From: Candidatus Sulfotelmatobacter sp.
Lineage (GTDB): Bacteria > Acidobacteriota > Terriglobia > Terriglobales > Acidobacteriaceae
Assembly (NCBI GenBank): GCA_030041415.1
Contig: JASHNX010000038.1
Span: forward strand, 1 to 32,182
Length of the DNA stretch: 32,182 nt
Reading direction: 5' to 3'
Positions within the stretch are counted from its first letter, which is position 1. Every line of letters starts with the position of its first letter. The notes under the pieces are model-generated. The model was not told the DNA's origin, did not search any database, and saw nothing but the letters and a program-made list of their open reading frames with translations. Below, in pieces: positions 1 to 8,280 of this stretch. The position numbers were made by a program, and so were the translations under genes.

Positions 1-711
1 TCCATATGTTGAGGCAATCTCTTCGAGGATCACCGCAGTCTTGGCTAGATGTTCGCGCAGCGCATTTGCCAGCGTCCGCGCGCTCCATAGAAACATTCCG
101 CTGTTCCAGAAATAATTTCCTGCGGCCACAAAGGTTGCCGCTTTCTCCGCATCCGGCTTTTCCGTGAATCGCCGCACCCGCAGTGCAATCGGCGCCCCTG
201 GTTGCGAATGGCCGGTCGCTGCTCCCGCCTCGATATAACCGTAGCCGGTTTCCGGACGCGTTGGCCGAATGCCGAGCACGACAATATTCTCGCCCGCGGC
301 TGCGACCTCGATTCCTCGCTTGATAGTTGCGGCGAACGCCTTTGGATTGGCAATGACATGATCGGAGGGAAACATTCCGATCACCGCATCCGGATGCTCT
401 CGCAACAGTAGAAACGCTGCCAGCCCAATCGCGGGCGCGCTGTTTCGCCCAACCGGTTCGGCCAGCACTTGCGTCTTCGGCAACGCTGGAAGCTGCTTCA
501 GGATTGCGGGGCGAGAATCTTCGTTCGTGACCACCCAAAACCGCCGCGCCGGAGCCAACGGGAGCAAGCGCGTCACGGTCTGCTGAATCATCGTCTGGTT
601 GCCGTCGAGCGCCAACAATTGCTTCGCACGCTTCCTGCGGCTCAGAGGCCAAAAGCGCGTGCCGCGCCCACCCGCCAGAATCACCGGATAAAAGTTTGCG
701 TTCTTTCCCAC
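1..711 (-). CDS. manC: Mannose-1-phosphate guanylyltransferase, 3' end cut by the window
   Basis: This enzyme makes GDP-mannose from mannose-1-phosphate and GTP in the cytoplasm. Reading the minus strand from 711 gives an uninterrupted frame that runs off the window at base 1. It opens with the nucleotidyltransferase signature VILAGGRGTRFWPLSRR (about residues 10-26). Later come the family motifs EPVGRNSAPAIGLAA, MFPSDHVI and RPETGYGYIE, then FTEKPD and NYFWNSGMF. The chosen start is GTG at 709-711, nine codons before the signature, because the upstream frame stays open without a better candidate. It lies about 20 bp downstream of the manA stop, so the two mannose genes are almost certainly co-transcribed. 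About 237 residues are visible; the rest of the catalytic domain is outside. A bifunctional PMI-GMP enzyme is unlikely because a separate isomerase sits next door. Confidence 0.93.
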   Translation of the reverse strand, partial: MGKNANFYPVILAGGRGTRFWPLSRRKRAKQLLALDGNQTMIQQTVTRLLPLAPARRFWVVTNEDSRPAILKQLPALPKTQVLAEPVGRNSAPAIGLAAFLLLREHPDAVIGMFPSDHVIANPKAFAATIKRGIEVAAAGENIVVLGIRPTRPETGYGYIEAGAATGHSQPGAPIALRVRRFTEKPDAEKAATFVAAGNYFWNSGMFLWSARTLANALREHLAKTAVILEEIASTYG

Positions 712-730
712 GTTCTCAAAATTCCGCCTG

Positions 731-1732
731 CTAAATTCGCGTCTCCGGTTCGGGCAGCTGTGAACCCGGCACCCGCGATCGCAGAAATTCCAATGTCCAC
801 TGCGGGGTCACGGTGAATTGTTCCGCGCACGCCGGAACCACCACAGCGTCGCCTTTTGCCATCGCAACCGCCTCGGTTCCTGCCGCCTGTACAATCCCGC
901 AGCCTTCCAGCGCCACCAGAATCTGCGCCGAAGATTTACCCGAATCGTCACATGTGCTCAAGGCCTGGGGCTCCGTCAACTCAAACATGTCGACCACAAA
1001 ATAAGGAGCTGCCACCAACTCGCCGCGACGACTCTTTCCGCCGCTCATCTGCGTTGGCCCCGGCCTCACCACTTTTCCTGAGCCTGCTTTTAACTTCACC
1101 GCCGCCAGTCCATCTTTTAGGTGAAGTTCGCGCGGCCGACCATAATCATACAAACGATACGTCGTGTCCGATTGCTGCTGCGTTTCTACGATCACCGACC
1201 CCGGCCCTAGCGTGTGCACCGTTCCGCCTGCCACATAAATCATGTCGCCCGAATAAACATTCAGCCAGTTCAGCAGCTCCTCTGCACGCTGCTGGTGAAT
1301 CGCTTCTTCCAGTTGCGCAACACTCGCTCCGTTCTTCAATCCTAAAGCGATTTGCGCTCCCGGCTTCGCGTGTGCCACGTACCAGCACTCGGTTTTGCCC
1401 CACGGCTCACCCACCTTCAGTGCTTGCGCATCATCAGGATGAACCTGCACCGAAAGCTTTTCGTGCGGAAAAAGAAATTTTGCGAGCAGTGGAAATCGGC
1501 CCGGATCGCGGGCCGCATTCCCAACCAGTTCCCGCTCATATTTTGTGCTGACCTCGGCCAGGCTCTGTCCGGCCAGCGGCCCGTTGGCAACTTTGCAATT
1601 GTCACCGGTCAGCCATGCCTCGCCAATCTTTTCGCTGAATTTCTGGTTCGGATAAACCGGCGAAAGATCGTACGTGCCCCACGGCCGCGGATCGAACCCG
1701 GGAACCATCCGCAATGGATATAACTCGCCCAT
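731..1732 (-). CDS. manA: Class I mannose-6-phosphate isomerase
   Basis: It interconverts fructose-6-phosphate and mannose-6-phosphate and feeds the GDP-mannose enzyme encoded just downstream. The 333-residue length fits the short bacterial type I family. The N-terminal ELYPLRMVPGFDPRPWG resembles the family start. The cupin metal site is visible: SVQVHPDD (Gln96, His98), GKTECWYV (Glu115) and the TVHTLGPG loop (His173). The ETQQQSDTTYRLYDYGR stretch (about 183-199) is also typical. The start is the ATG at 1730-1732; no good Shine-Dalgarno is visible there. A terminator for the upstream aminotransferase lies only 11-38 bp upstream, so this pair needs either read-through or a promoter squeezed into about 50 bp. 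Confidence 0.95.
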   Translation of the reverse strand: MGELYPLRMVPGFDPRPWGTYDLSPVYPNQKFSEKIGEAWLTGDNCKVANGPLAGQSLAEVSTKYERELVGNAARDPGRFPLLAKFLFPHEKLSVQVHPDDAQALKVGEPWGKTECWYVAHAKPGAQIALGLKNGASVAQLEEAIHQQRAEELLNWLNVYSGDMIYVAGGTVHTLGPGSVIVETQQQSDTTYRLYDYGRPRELHLKDGLAAVKLKAGSGKVVRPGPTQMSGGKSRRGELVAAPYFVVDMFELTEPQALSTCDDSGKSSAQILVALEGCGIVQAAGTEAVAMAKGDAVVVPACAEQFTVTPQWTLEFLRSRVPGSQLPEPETRI

Positions 1733-1742
1733 CGAAATGACT

Positions 1743-1777
1743 ACAAAAAAAGGCCGTTCAAGAAGGACGGCCTTTCA
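1743..1777 (-). terminator. Rho-independent terminator after the aminotransferase
   Basis: A 9-bp perfect stem (1749-1757 pairing with 1767-1775; AAAGGCCGT against ACGGCCTTT) with a 9-nt loop is followed, on the minus strand, by a run of seven T. The orientation ends the coaD-aminotransferase transcript (stop codon at 1811) before manA. Confidence 0.85.
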
Positions 1778-1810
1778 GAAATGAAATGTTGCCGCATTAT
1801 CCTGCGACGC

Positions 1811-3007
1811 CTAGAGCGCGGCAAAGAACTTCCTCATTCTTTCGAGACCTCGGTCGAGTTCCGCCTTGGTCGTCGCATACGAAACTCGAATGTGTTCTGC
1901 CGTTCCGAATCCTTCGCCCGGAACTGTGGCTACGTGGGCTTCGCGCAACAGCTTTCCCGCAACATCGGAAGCTGACCGCATGCCGCCTCGCCCAAAAAAC
2001 GCCGAAATATTCGGATACGCATAGAACGCGCCCTCCGGCATCGTGCACGTCACTCCCCGGATCGCGCGCAGTCCTTTTACCACGTGATCGCGCAATTCGA
2101 TGTATTCGTTGCGCATTTTTCCCACGCATTCCTGCGGCCCTTTCAACGCAGCGATAGCGGCTCTCTGCACAATCGACGTCGGATTCGAAGTCGACTGGCT
2201 CTGCAACTTCGCCATCGCGCTGATCACCGCAGCCGGACCCAGTGCGTAACCCAATCGCCATCCGGTCATGGCATAGGTTTTCGAAAGCGACCCCAAAACT
2301 ACAATCCGGTCTCTCAGTTCGCGCAGCGATCCCACCGAAAAAGTCTTTCCCGTGTAATTCAGATAAACGTAGCATTCATCCGAGAGCACCCAGATTCCGC
2401 GCTCGTGTGCGAGCCGCGCAACCTCTGTCAAATCCTGCGCGCTCATCACTGCACCTGACGGATTCGAAGGCGAATTCAAAATGATAGCTCTTGTTCGTGG
2501 CGTGATAAGTCTCGCGATCATCTCCGCCGTCACGCGAAACCCCTCGGATTCGTGGGTCTCCAGTAAAACGCATTCCCCGCCCGCATAGCGGACAATATCT
2601 TTGAACGAAACCCAGTACGGCACAGGCAGAATCACTTCGTCTCCGTGATCCACCAGCACTTGAATCGCATTGAACAGCGCATTCTTCCCGCCGGTGCAGG
2701 CTATCGTTTCCTCGCGCCGGTAATCCGAATCGAAATCGACGGCATGACGGTGCACGATCGCGTCGCGCAGTTCCGGTATTCCCGGCACCGCCGTATATTT
2801 CGTGAAGTTTGCGTGAATCGCACCAATCCCCGCATCTTTAATATGCTGCGGTGTCGCGAAATGCGGCTCGCCGGCGCCGAAATCGACCACATCGATTCCC
2901 TGAGCACGCAGTTTGTCGGCTTCGGCCACCACCGCCATCGTCGCCGATGGTTGAATCCGGTTGATGCGATCGGTAAGGCGCAGTGCTTCTGTTGTTGCGG
3001 TTGTCAT
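1811..3007 (-). CDS. Class I PLP-dependent aminotransferase (aspartate aminotransferase-like)
   Basis: This is a fold-type I aminotransferase of 398 residues, close to the gamma subgroup of aspartate aminotransferases. Visible PLP-site elements are GAGEPHF (about 44-50), the TGGKNALF loop (105-112), NSPSNPSG (178-185), SDECY (209-213), and the Schiff-base lysine Lys243 in SLSKTYAMTGWRLGYALGP. A C-terminal Arg in HIRVSYA probably binds the substrate carboxylate. The ATG at 3005-3007 overlaps the end of coaD by 4 bp (ATGA arrangement), so translation is probably coupled to coaD. A strong terminator follows at 1743-1777. The exact donor (aspartate, or another amino acid) cannot be read from the sequence. 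Confidence 0.9.
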   Translation of the reverse strand: MTTATTEALRLTDRINRIQPSATMAVVAEADKLRAQGIDVVDFGAGEPHFATPQHIKDAGIGAIHANFTKYTAVPGIPELRDAIVHRHAVDFDSDYRREETIACTGGKNALFNAIQVLVDHGDEVILPVPYWVSFKDIVRYAGGECVLLETHESEGFRVTAEMIARLITPRTRAIILNSPSNPSGAVMSAQDLTEVARLAHERGIWVLSDECYVYLNYTGKTFSVGSLRELRDRIVVLGSLSKTYAMTGWRLGYALGPAAVISAMAKLQSQSTSNPTSIVQRAAIAALKGPQECVGKMRNEYIELRDHVVKGLRAIRGVTCTMPEGAFYAYPNISAFFGRGGMRSASDVAGKLLREAHVATVPGEGFGTAEHIRVSYATTKAELDRGLERMRKFFAAL

Positions 3008-3585
3008 GCCTTCTTTTTCCTTTTCCTCTCTCTGCGATCCAGTTCGCTTCCGCCAATTGGCTCGGCGAATTCCACGCTCCGAACGTCGCGCAGCTTGTAC
3101 GCGGGATCAAGTTTTTCCCGCAGCTTCTCTTCGACGATTTCCGGAACCAACCCCTTCACCGGCCCGCCGGCCTGCGCCACTTCCCGCACCAGCCGCGAAC
3201 TGACATAAGAATATTTGTCCGCCGGCATCATGAAAACGGTTTCCAGCGTGGGCTCGAGCTTGCGGTTCATCAGAGCCATCTGCAGTTCGTATTCGTAATC
3301 GCTAATCGCCCGGATGCCGCGCAGAATGCAGGTTCCCTCGATAGACTTCGCGTACTCGACCGTCAGCCCGTCAAACGTGTCGATGCGCACATTTCTCAAA
3401 TGCGCTGTGAGTTCGCGCAGCATCTCCAGCCGCTCGGCCACGCTGAACATGGGGCTCTTCTCCGAGTTCCGCAGGATCGCGACGACTAACTCTTCGAAAA
3501 TCTTTGCCCCCCGCTCGATCAGATCGAGGTGCCCGTTGGTGGGAGGATCAAATGACCCAGGATAGATGGCAAGCCCTTTGTGCAA
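3004..3585 (-). CDS. coaD: Pantetheine-phosphate adenylyltransferase (coenzyme A biosynthesis)
   Basis: CoaD transfers AMP from ATP to 4'-phosphopantetheine, the next-to-last step of CoA synthesis. The N-terminal YPGSFDPPTNGHLDLI (8-23) contains the (T/H)xGH nucleotidyltransferase motif (Thr16-His19). LRGIRAISDYEYELQMALMN (88-107) and YSYVSSRLVREVA (125-137) are the other two family blocks. The family normally ends near residue 160. Here the protein continues to 193 with a tail rich in Lys, Arg and Glu, ending RRERKRKKKA. The stop overlaps the start of the downstream aminotransferase by 4 bp. Identity is secure; the role of the basic tail is unknown. Confidence 0.95.
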   Translation of the reverse strand: MHKGLAIYPGSFDPPTNGHLDLIERGAKIFEELVVAILRNSEKSPMFSVAERLEMLRELTAHLRNVRIDTFDGLTVEYAKSIEGTCILRGIRAISDYEYELQMALMNRKLEPTLETVFMMPADKYSYVSSRLVREVAQAGGPVKGLVPEIVEEKLREKLDPAYKLRDVRSVEFAEPIGGSELDRRERKRKKKA

Positions 3586-3674
3586 TGGTCCTCAGCGCAG
3601 CGAAATGCGGTAGCCACATTCTAAGCGGCGAGAACGGGGATAGCAATTAGTAGAATTGCCGCTTGCGCGTTCCG

Positions 3675-4397
3675 CTATGCTGGCGTGCACGCACTGGACC
3701 GGGCAGGAGGCCTGCGTGGCAGAAACGGCAAGGCCCCAAGAATTAGGGCGAGCCCTGGCACCATCGTCCAGTTGACCATGGCGAGGACGAAGTAAATAGG
3801 GTGCTGCCTCACGACAGTATTCTTGTCGATCACGAGGCTGACGGGTAACACAAAGCAGAAAATGCAGAGCATGACAATCGAAGGAAACAGGCTGGCCGCG
3901 ATGCAAGCGAATCGTGTCCCGCCGGCGCGTCTTGAAAGGTACGCTCCAGCGGCGCCGCACAACGGCAACAGAATCCACCAGCAGAGATAGATGACGTCGA
4001 CCTGGTCTTTCCACCAGAAAGTTGGCCGGAATCCGGCCATCCGCTCCAGGGTCAACAGCAAGGTCGGGCGCCACACGGTGAGGCGCTGCAAGATCATCAG
4101 CAGAATCGAAGCCGTGCTGAAAGCCACCAAACCGGGTAGCCACAGTATCCTTGAACGGCGGTTCATGGGATCCTCCCTGCGCTTGCTGCGCGTTATGTTT
4201 CCGACCAGTCTCGGCCAATCCGGCGCTTCATCCAAAGTGAGGCGATGAGCGTCAGCTTCAATCATGCCTTGAGCGAGGAACTGTTCGTACCGATCTTCGA
4301 GATGGTCCGCCAGTTCAGCGACCACTTCTTTTTGCGCGGACGCGTCAAGATCGATGCCCTTGAGATGGGAAACGACTACAGCCTTCCAGTCAGGCAC
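3675..4397 (-). CDS. HAAS-domain membrane protein paired with a PadR regulator
   Basis: This is a 240-residue protein with no enzymatic motif. Residues 1-75 form a charged helical region (KEVVAELADHLEDRYEQFLAQG) typical of the HAAS domain, often encoded next to PadR-type regulators. Four hydrophobic segments follow at about 85-104, 133-154, 163-190 and 200-226, so it is an integral membrane protein. The ATG at 4395-4397 overlaps the end of padR by 8 bp, which implies one operon with coupled translation. It may be a sensor or partner of the regulator, or a small permease; the sequence does not decide. It ends 89 bp before the coaD start on the same strand. Confidence 0.75.
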   Translation of the reverse strand: MPDWKAVVVSHLKGIDLDASAQKEVVAELADHLEDRYEQFLAQGMIEADAHRLTLDEAPDWPRLVGNITRSKRREDPMNRRSRILWLPGLVAFSTASILLMILQRLTVWRPTLLLTLERMAGFRPTFWWKDQVDVIYLCWWILLPLCGAAGAYLSRRAGGTRFACIAASLFPSIVMLCIFCFVLPVSLVIDKNTVVRQHPIYFVLAMVNWTMVPGLALILGALPFLPRRPPARSSACTPA

Positions 4398-4731
4398 GAC
4401 TCACCCCCGCAAGCTGATCGAGAGCCAGAAAAAAGGCGTGCCATTCGCGCCGCAACGGGGCAAGTTGCTTTTTGCCCTCAGGCGTGAGCCGGTAATAACG
4501 GCGGTCGCGACCCTCCTGGTTCGCTTCCCAGCGCGCACTAAGCCAGCCGCGATTCTCCAGTTCGTAGAGCATGGGGTAAAGCGATGCAAGAGTGAAGCGA
4601 AGAGCGCCGCCACTGTTTTCCTCAATAAGGCGGCAGATTTCGAAGCCGTAAAGGGGATGTTGGTCAAGCAACGCCAGGATGGCCAACTCGGCGCTGCCAC
4701 GGGCAATTTTCGATGAAATCGGTTTTCTCAT
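4390..4731 (-). CDS. PadR-family transcriptional regulator
   Basis: This is a 113-residue DNA-binding protein of the PadR type. The winged helix is clear: GSAELAILALLDQHPLYGFEI (12-32), then LRFTLASLYPMLYELENRGWL (44-64) containing the recognition helix, and the wing with RDRRYYRLTPEGKKQL (74-89). Compact PadR proteins of this size usually act as repressors that dimerise through the C-terminal helix. It is the first gene of a two-gene operon with the overlapping HAAS-domain protein. A 30-bp dyad (4737-4766) begins five bases upstream of the start codon and probably is its own operator. The ligand is unknown. Confidence 0.92.
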   Translation of the reverse strand: MRKPISSKIARGSAELAILALLDQHPLYGFEICRLIEENSGGALRFTLASLYPMLYELENRGWLSARWEANQEGRDRRYYRLTPEGKKQLAPLRREWHAFFLALDQLAGVSRA

Positions 4732-4736
4732 GACGA

Positions 4737-4766
4737 ATGCAGGAATCCTATATAGGAACCCTGCAT
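4737..4766 (-). promoter_or_regulatory. 30-bp dyad, probable PadR operator and promoter
   Basis: Outer arms ATGCAGG (4737-4743) and CCTGCAT (4760-4766) flank a perfect inner palindrome CCTATATAGG (4747-4756); the whole is centred at 4751/4752. The inner palindrome includes a TATATA that can serve as the minus-strand -10 box, leaving roughly a 10-nt leader before the padR ATG at 4731. Repressor binding would block transcription directly. The outer arms resemble the ATGTA/TACAT half-sites reported for PadR proteins. Function is inferred. Confidence 0.65.
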
Positions 4767-4814
4767 TGGTCGACAGTACGGAAGTGTAATACCGGAGATG
4801 ACCGGTGGCTGGTG

Positions 4815-5918
4815 CTAGCGGCGTGCGGCGACAATCGGCGCCTTCACCGCATCGGTTCCCGTGGGCATAGTGGCGACTTTGCCCTGAGCCGGTGCCTGGA
4901 CCCCATTCGTCGGTTGTGCCTGCGCCGCAGTCAGTCCCATCGACTTCCGGACTTCGGCATCCATCTTCGCCATGACGTCTTTATTGTCTTTCAGGAATTG
5001 CCGCGCGTTCTCGCGCCCCTGCCCGATCCGCTCACCCTTGTAGCTGAACCATGATCCCGATTTCTCAACCACATTATTGTTCACTGCCAGGTCAAGCAGG
5101 TCGCCCTCGCGGGAAATGCCTTCTCCATAAAGAATGTCGAACTCTGCCTCGCGGAATGGCGCTGCCACTTTATTCTTCACCACTTTGATCTTCGTCCGCG
5201 ACCCGATCACCACGTCGCCTTCCTTCACTGCTGCGATTCGCCGGATATCCACCCGCACCGACGAATAAAACTTCAGCGCGCGCCCGCCCGTGGTCGTCTC
5301 CGGATTGCCGAACATCACCCCGATCTTTTCGCGAATCTGGTTGATGAATACCAGGCAGGTCCGCGACTTCGAAACCGTTCCCGTCAGCTTGCGCAGCGCC
5401 TGCGACATCAACCGCGCCTGCAACCCCATGTGGCTGTCGCCCATCTCGCCATCCAATTCGGCTTTCGGCACCAGCGCTGCCACCGAATCCACCACCAGCA
5501 CGTCAATCGCATTCGAGCGCACCAGCGCTTCGGTGATCTCGAGCGCCTGCTCGCCGTAATCCGGTTGCGACACCAGCAAATTGTCCACATCGACGCCCAA
5601 CTTTTTCGCGTAAGAGGGATCGAGTGCGTGCTCGGCATCCACAAACGCCGCCATGCCTCCCGATTTTTGCGCCTCTGCAATCACCTGCAGCGTGATCGTC
5701 GTCTTGCCAGACGATTCCGGGCCAAACACTTCGATCACCCGCCCGCGTGGAAACCCGCCCACTCCCAGCGCGGCGTCAAACGAAATCGACCCCGTCGAAA
5801 TCACCGAGATCGGCACAATCGCTTCCTTCGACCCCAGCCGCATGATCGAGCCTTTGCCGAACTGCTTTTCGATTTGCGAAACTGCCAGGTCGATCGCCTT
5901 GCCGCGTTCATCCGCCAT
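4815..5918 (-). CDS. recA: Recombinase A
   Basis: RecA forms ATP-dependent filaments on single-stranded DNA, catalyses strand exchange, and triggers SOS-type repressor self-cleavage. The 367-residue protein carries the Walker A motif GPESSGKT (66-73), the catalytic Glu96 in DAEHALD, Walker [10 protein letters not shown] (141-149), the L1/L2 loop regions ([37 protein letters not shown]) and the C-terminal domain with [15 protein letters not shown]. The last 40 residues are a low-complexity Ala/Pro/Gln/Thr tail rather than the acidic tail of E. coli RecA. The start is the ATG at 5916-5918 with GGAG about 10 nt upstream. A TATAAT at 5966-5971 (minus strand) probably drives it. Confidence 0.98.
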   Translation of the reverse strand: MADERGKAIDLAVSQIEKQFGKGSIMRLGSKEAIVPISVISTGSISFDAALGVGGFPRGRVIEVFGPESSGKTTITLQVIAEAQKSGGMAAFVDAEHALDPSYAKKLGVDVDNLLVSQPDYGEQALEITEALVRSNAIDVLVVDSVAALVPKAELDGEMGDSHMGLQARLMSQALRKLTGTVSKSRTCLVFINQIREKIGVMFGNPETTTGGRALKFYSSVRVDIRRIAAVKEGDVVIGSRTKIKVVKNKVAAPFREAEFDILYGEGISREGDLLDLAVNNNVVEKSGSWFSYKGERIGQGRENARQFLKDNKDVMAKMDAEVRKSMGLTAAQAQPTNGVQAPAQGKVATMPTGTDAVKAPIVAARR

Positions 5919-5965
5919 GGGAGTGTGGCTCCTTCAGTGTCAAAAAAATTGCTGCTCTGCGCCGG

Positions 5966-5994
5966 ATTATACATAGATACGCGAGCGAATAAAA
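5966..5994 (-). promoter_or_regulatory. Probable recA promoter
   Basis: On the minus strand a perfect -10 TATAAT (5966-5971) sits 17 bp from a weak -35 TTTTAT (5989-5994), giving a leader of about 40 nt. No obvious LexA-type dyad was recognised over it. Confidence 0.5.
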
Positions 5995-6069
5995 GGAGAA
6001 AGCGGAAATTTCCGTGGAAAAAGTCCCAAAACCGAACCGGACTGCTCAACCTCTTTTATAGTGTTTCCC

Positions 6070-7053
6070 ATGCCCACGCCCGAAAAAGCGCTCATCGCAG
6101 AAATTCGCCGCGGCGTTACTCGCGCAAAAAACTCCGCCATCCGCACCGGAATCGGCGACGATTGCGCGATCCTGCGTTTACCCTCCGCTTCGAAAAAGTC
6201 CGTCGACACTCTCATCACTACCGACTTCACTCTCGAAAACGTTCACTTCCGTCGCAACTGGCACTCCCCCGAATCGGTCGGTCACCGCTGCCTCACCCGC
6301 GGCCTCAGCGATATCGCTGCCATGGGCGGAGATCCTTTCGCCGCTTTTCTCTCGCTTGCCCTGCCGCGCGACGTCTCGCAGAGCTGGGTTCGCCGCTTCA
6401 TCTCGAGCCTGCTTGCTCTCGCACAGAAATACTCAGTGACCCTTGCTGGCGGTGACACTGCCGAATCACCCTCGGGCATCCTCGCCGATATCGTCGTTCT
6501 CGGAACCGTGCCCCGCGGCAAAGCTCTCCTGCGCTCCGGCGCACGGCAGGGAGATCATATCTATGTCAGCGGAAAACTCGGTGGCTCAGCCGCCGCAGTT
6601 CTGGCTATGCAGAAAAAACCAGATCGGAAATTGAATCTCCGCGACTATCCGCGCCATTTTTTCCCCGACCCGCGAATCGAACTCGGCCGCACCCTCCGCC
6701 AAAGAAATCTCGCCTCCGCCATGATCGATACCAGCGACGGTCTCTCCACCGACTTAGCTCATATTTGCGAGGAAAGCAGCGTGGGAGCCGAGCTCGAATC
6801 CGATGCCATTCCCCGAGCGAGCGTCGGCAAGCCTGTGCACGAAGTCGATCTTTCGCTCGCCCTCCACGGTGGCGAAGATTACGAACTGCTCTTCACCGCC
6901 CCACGCGGCAAACGGATTCCTTCGCAAATTGCCGGCATACCAATCACGCAGATCGGTCACATCACCCGTCGCCCGGGTATTTTTCTGACGGATCCAGACG
7001 GAGTCCGCCTCAAACTCAGGCCTCAAGGCTGGGAGCACTTCCGGAAGGCATAG
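6070..7053 (+). CDS. thiL: Thiamine-monophosphate kinase
   Basis: ThiL phosphorylates thiamine monophosphate to the active cofactor thiamine diphosphate. The ATP- and Mg-binding motifs of the PurM/ThiL fold are present: GIGDDCAIL near the N-terminus, TTDFTLENVHFRR, the LSDIAAMGGDP helix, AGGDTAESP, DTSDGLSTDLAHI and HGGEDYELLFTA. The length of 327 residues is usual. An in-frame GTG at 6061 would add three residues, but it lies inside a TATAGT -10 box (6057-6062) and no Shine-Dalgarno precedes either codon. ATG 6070 is therefore preferred and the mRNA may be leaderless. The gene is divergent from recA, with about 150 bp shared between them. Confidence 0.94.
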   Translation: MPTPEKALIAEIRRGVTRAKNSAIRTGIGDDCAILRLPSASKKSVDTLITTDFTLENVHFRRNWHSPESVGHRCLTRGLSDIAAMGGDPFAAFLSLALPRDVSQSWVRRFISSLLALAQKYSVTLAGGDTAESPSGILADIVVLGTVPRGKALLRSGARQGDHIYVSGKLGGSAAAVLAMQKKPDRKLNLRDYPRHFFPDPRIELGRTLRQRNLASAMIDTSDGLSTDLAHICEESSVGAELESDAIPRASVGKPVHEVDLSLALHGGEDYELLFTAPRGKRIPSQIAGIPITQIGHITRRPGIFLTDPDGVRLKLRPQGWEHFRKA

Positions 7054-7121
7054 GTACTTTCGTTACCCGTTTCCAGGAATCGCTCTAGGGTTCCGCCAAA
7101 AATCGGGAGTAGATTCGAGGC

Positions 7122-7763
7122 ATGTCGCTCTCCCAAAGCAACTCGCCCCGGTTCGTATCAGTCGCGCTTGTCGCGTTGACGATGACGATCGCTGCCGCAT
7201 TCCCGGTTTTCGCCGCCGACAAGAAGCCTGCGCCTCCGCCGCCGGCACACGCGCAATCGCCGGTGCCCGCGGTTACGAATGACTACGTACACAAAGAGTT
7301 TGGCGACAATTGTGCGCTGCTTCCTGGCATCGGGCAATTCGTCGGCGATCTCGATGGAGACGGTATCGATGACCTTGTTCTCGCGGCCCGCTGCAAGAAC
7401 CCCATGGCCGACCAGGGCGAATATGGTTTTCGCGTATTGGATCCCTATGACACCTATTTCGGGTACGGCAATGTGAAGGTTACCTCGGGCTTCGTGACCG
7501 AACAGCCCGAGCGCAAAGGCATAGTCCTTCTAATCGTCCACGGAGTCGGACCAGAGGCATGGCGCTCCGATAAGGAAAAGCCCAAATTTCTCCTCATCAA
7601 TCTGTCCTTTACCGCAGTAAGCGTAAAACGCGTGGTCCTCAAGAAAAGAACCCTTCTAGGCATCTACATGGAAGAGGAAGGGGAAGGCGAACAGATGTCC
7701 TCGGTCGTCTTCTGGGACGGAAAGAAATACCGCTACGAGTCACTCGGCTCGACGATGGAATAA
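7122..7763 (+). CDS. Secreted protein with one FG-GAP/calcium-loop motif, function unknown
   Basis: This is a 213-residue protein that I cannot assign to a named family. Residues 1-31 form a signal peptide (hydrophobic VSVALVALTMTIAAAFPVFA, cleavage after AFA or nearby), followed by a Pro/Ala-rich linker (about 32-50). The sequence GDLDGDGIDDLVLAARC (about 74-90) is a single calcium-binding loop of the FG-GAP/dockerin kind. The remainder looks like a beta-rich globular domain ending YRYESLGSTME. It follows thiL by 68 bp on the same strand and precedes a STAS gene that has its own promoter. It is probably periplasmic or surface-exposed. Confidence 0.7.
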   Translation: MSLSQSNSPRFVSVALVALTMTIAAAFPVFAADKKPAPPPPAHAQSPVPAVTNDYVHKEFGDNCALLPGIGQFVGDLDGDGIDDLVLAARCKNPMADQGEYGFRVLDPYDTYFGYGNVKVTSGFVTEQPERKGIVLLIVHGVGPEAWRSDKEKPKFLLINLSFTAVSVKRVVLKKRTLLGIYMEEEGEGEQMSSVVFWDGKKYRYESLGSTME

Positions 7764-7784
7764 GTAACCAGCCAGCGACTCCCA

Positions 7785-7813
7785 TTGACTTGCCCGGTGT
7801 CACCCACTAACAT
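7785..7813 (+). promoter_or_regulatory. Probable promoter of the STAS-domain gene
   Basis: TTGACT (7785-7790) and TAACAT (7808-7813) are separated by exactly 17 bp; the expected start near 7820 leaves a leader of about 17 nt that contains GCGGGAA in front of the GTG start at 7837. Confidence 0.55.
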
Positions 7814-7836
7814 GGCGCTCGCTGCGGGAATTCAGC

Positions 7837-8196
7837 GTGAGCTTCAATATCACAGCGCGCGAAGTCAGCCACGTCACGATTCTTGATGTGACCGGCCGTA
7901 TCACGCTCGGCCATGAAACTGAGCGCCTGCGCGACTCGATTCGCGCTCTGATTGCCGCCGGAAAAAAGAAAATCGTCCTCAACCTCGAGCAGGTTGATTT
8001 CATCGACTCTTCCGGAGTCGGAGAGCTGGTCAGCAGCTTCACCGCCGTCCGCAACGCCGGCGGCGACCTCAAGCTCCTCAACCTCACCAAAAAAGTTCAC
8101 GATATCCTGAACGTCACCAAGCTCTACACCGTCTTCGACATCAAAGATGACGAGTTTACCGCGGTAAAATCCTTCGACTATTTCTTCGCCAAGTAG
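7837..8196 (+). CDS. STAS-domain anti-sigma factor antagonist
   Basis: This is a 119-residue single STAS domain of the SpoIIAA/RsbV type. Such proteins bind an anti-sigma factor kinase and are switched off by phosphorylation of a conserved serine. The site is visible as QVDFIDSSGVGEL (52-64), with the phospho-acceptor Ser at 58 or 59. The beta-strand VTILDVTGRITLG (13-25) and the C-terminal LYTVFDIKDDEFTAVKSF also fit. The start is GTG 7837, preceded by a GCGGGAA Shine-Dalgarno. No kinase or sigma factor is encoded nearby, so its partners lie elsewhere. A role in a two-component-like polarity or stress switch is equally possible. Confidence 0.88.
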   Translation: MSFNITAREVSHVTILDVTGRITLGHETERLRDSIRALIAAGKKKIVLNLEQVDFIDSSGVGELVSSFTAVRNAGGDLKLLNLTKKVHDILNVTKLYTVFDIKDDEFTAVKSFDYFFAK

Positions 8197-8280
8197 TTCT
8201 GACCAAACCTTGGCAGCCCGGACCCGGCAGAACGCCGCCGACGGCAAAGAGAGGAGTCTGCTTTCCAGGAAGCCCCTGTG

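Noticed and set aside
5430-6455. 341-codon open frame on the plus strand opposite recA and running into thiL
   Set aside because: It is antisense to recA, a certain gene, and its composition (very rich in Arg and His) is typical of a shadow frame in GC-rich DNA.
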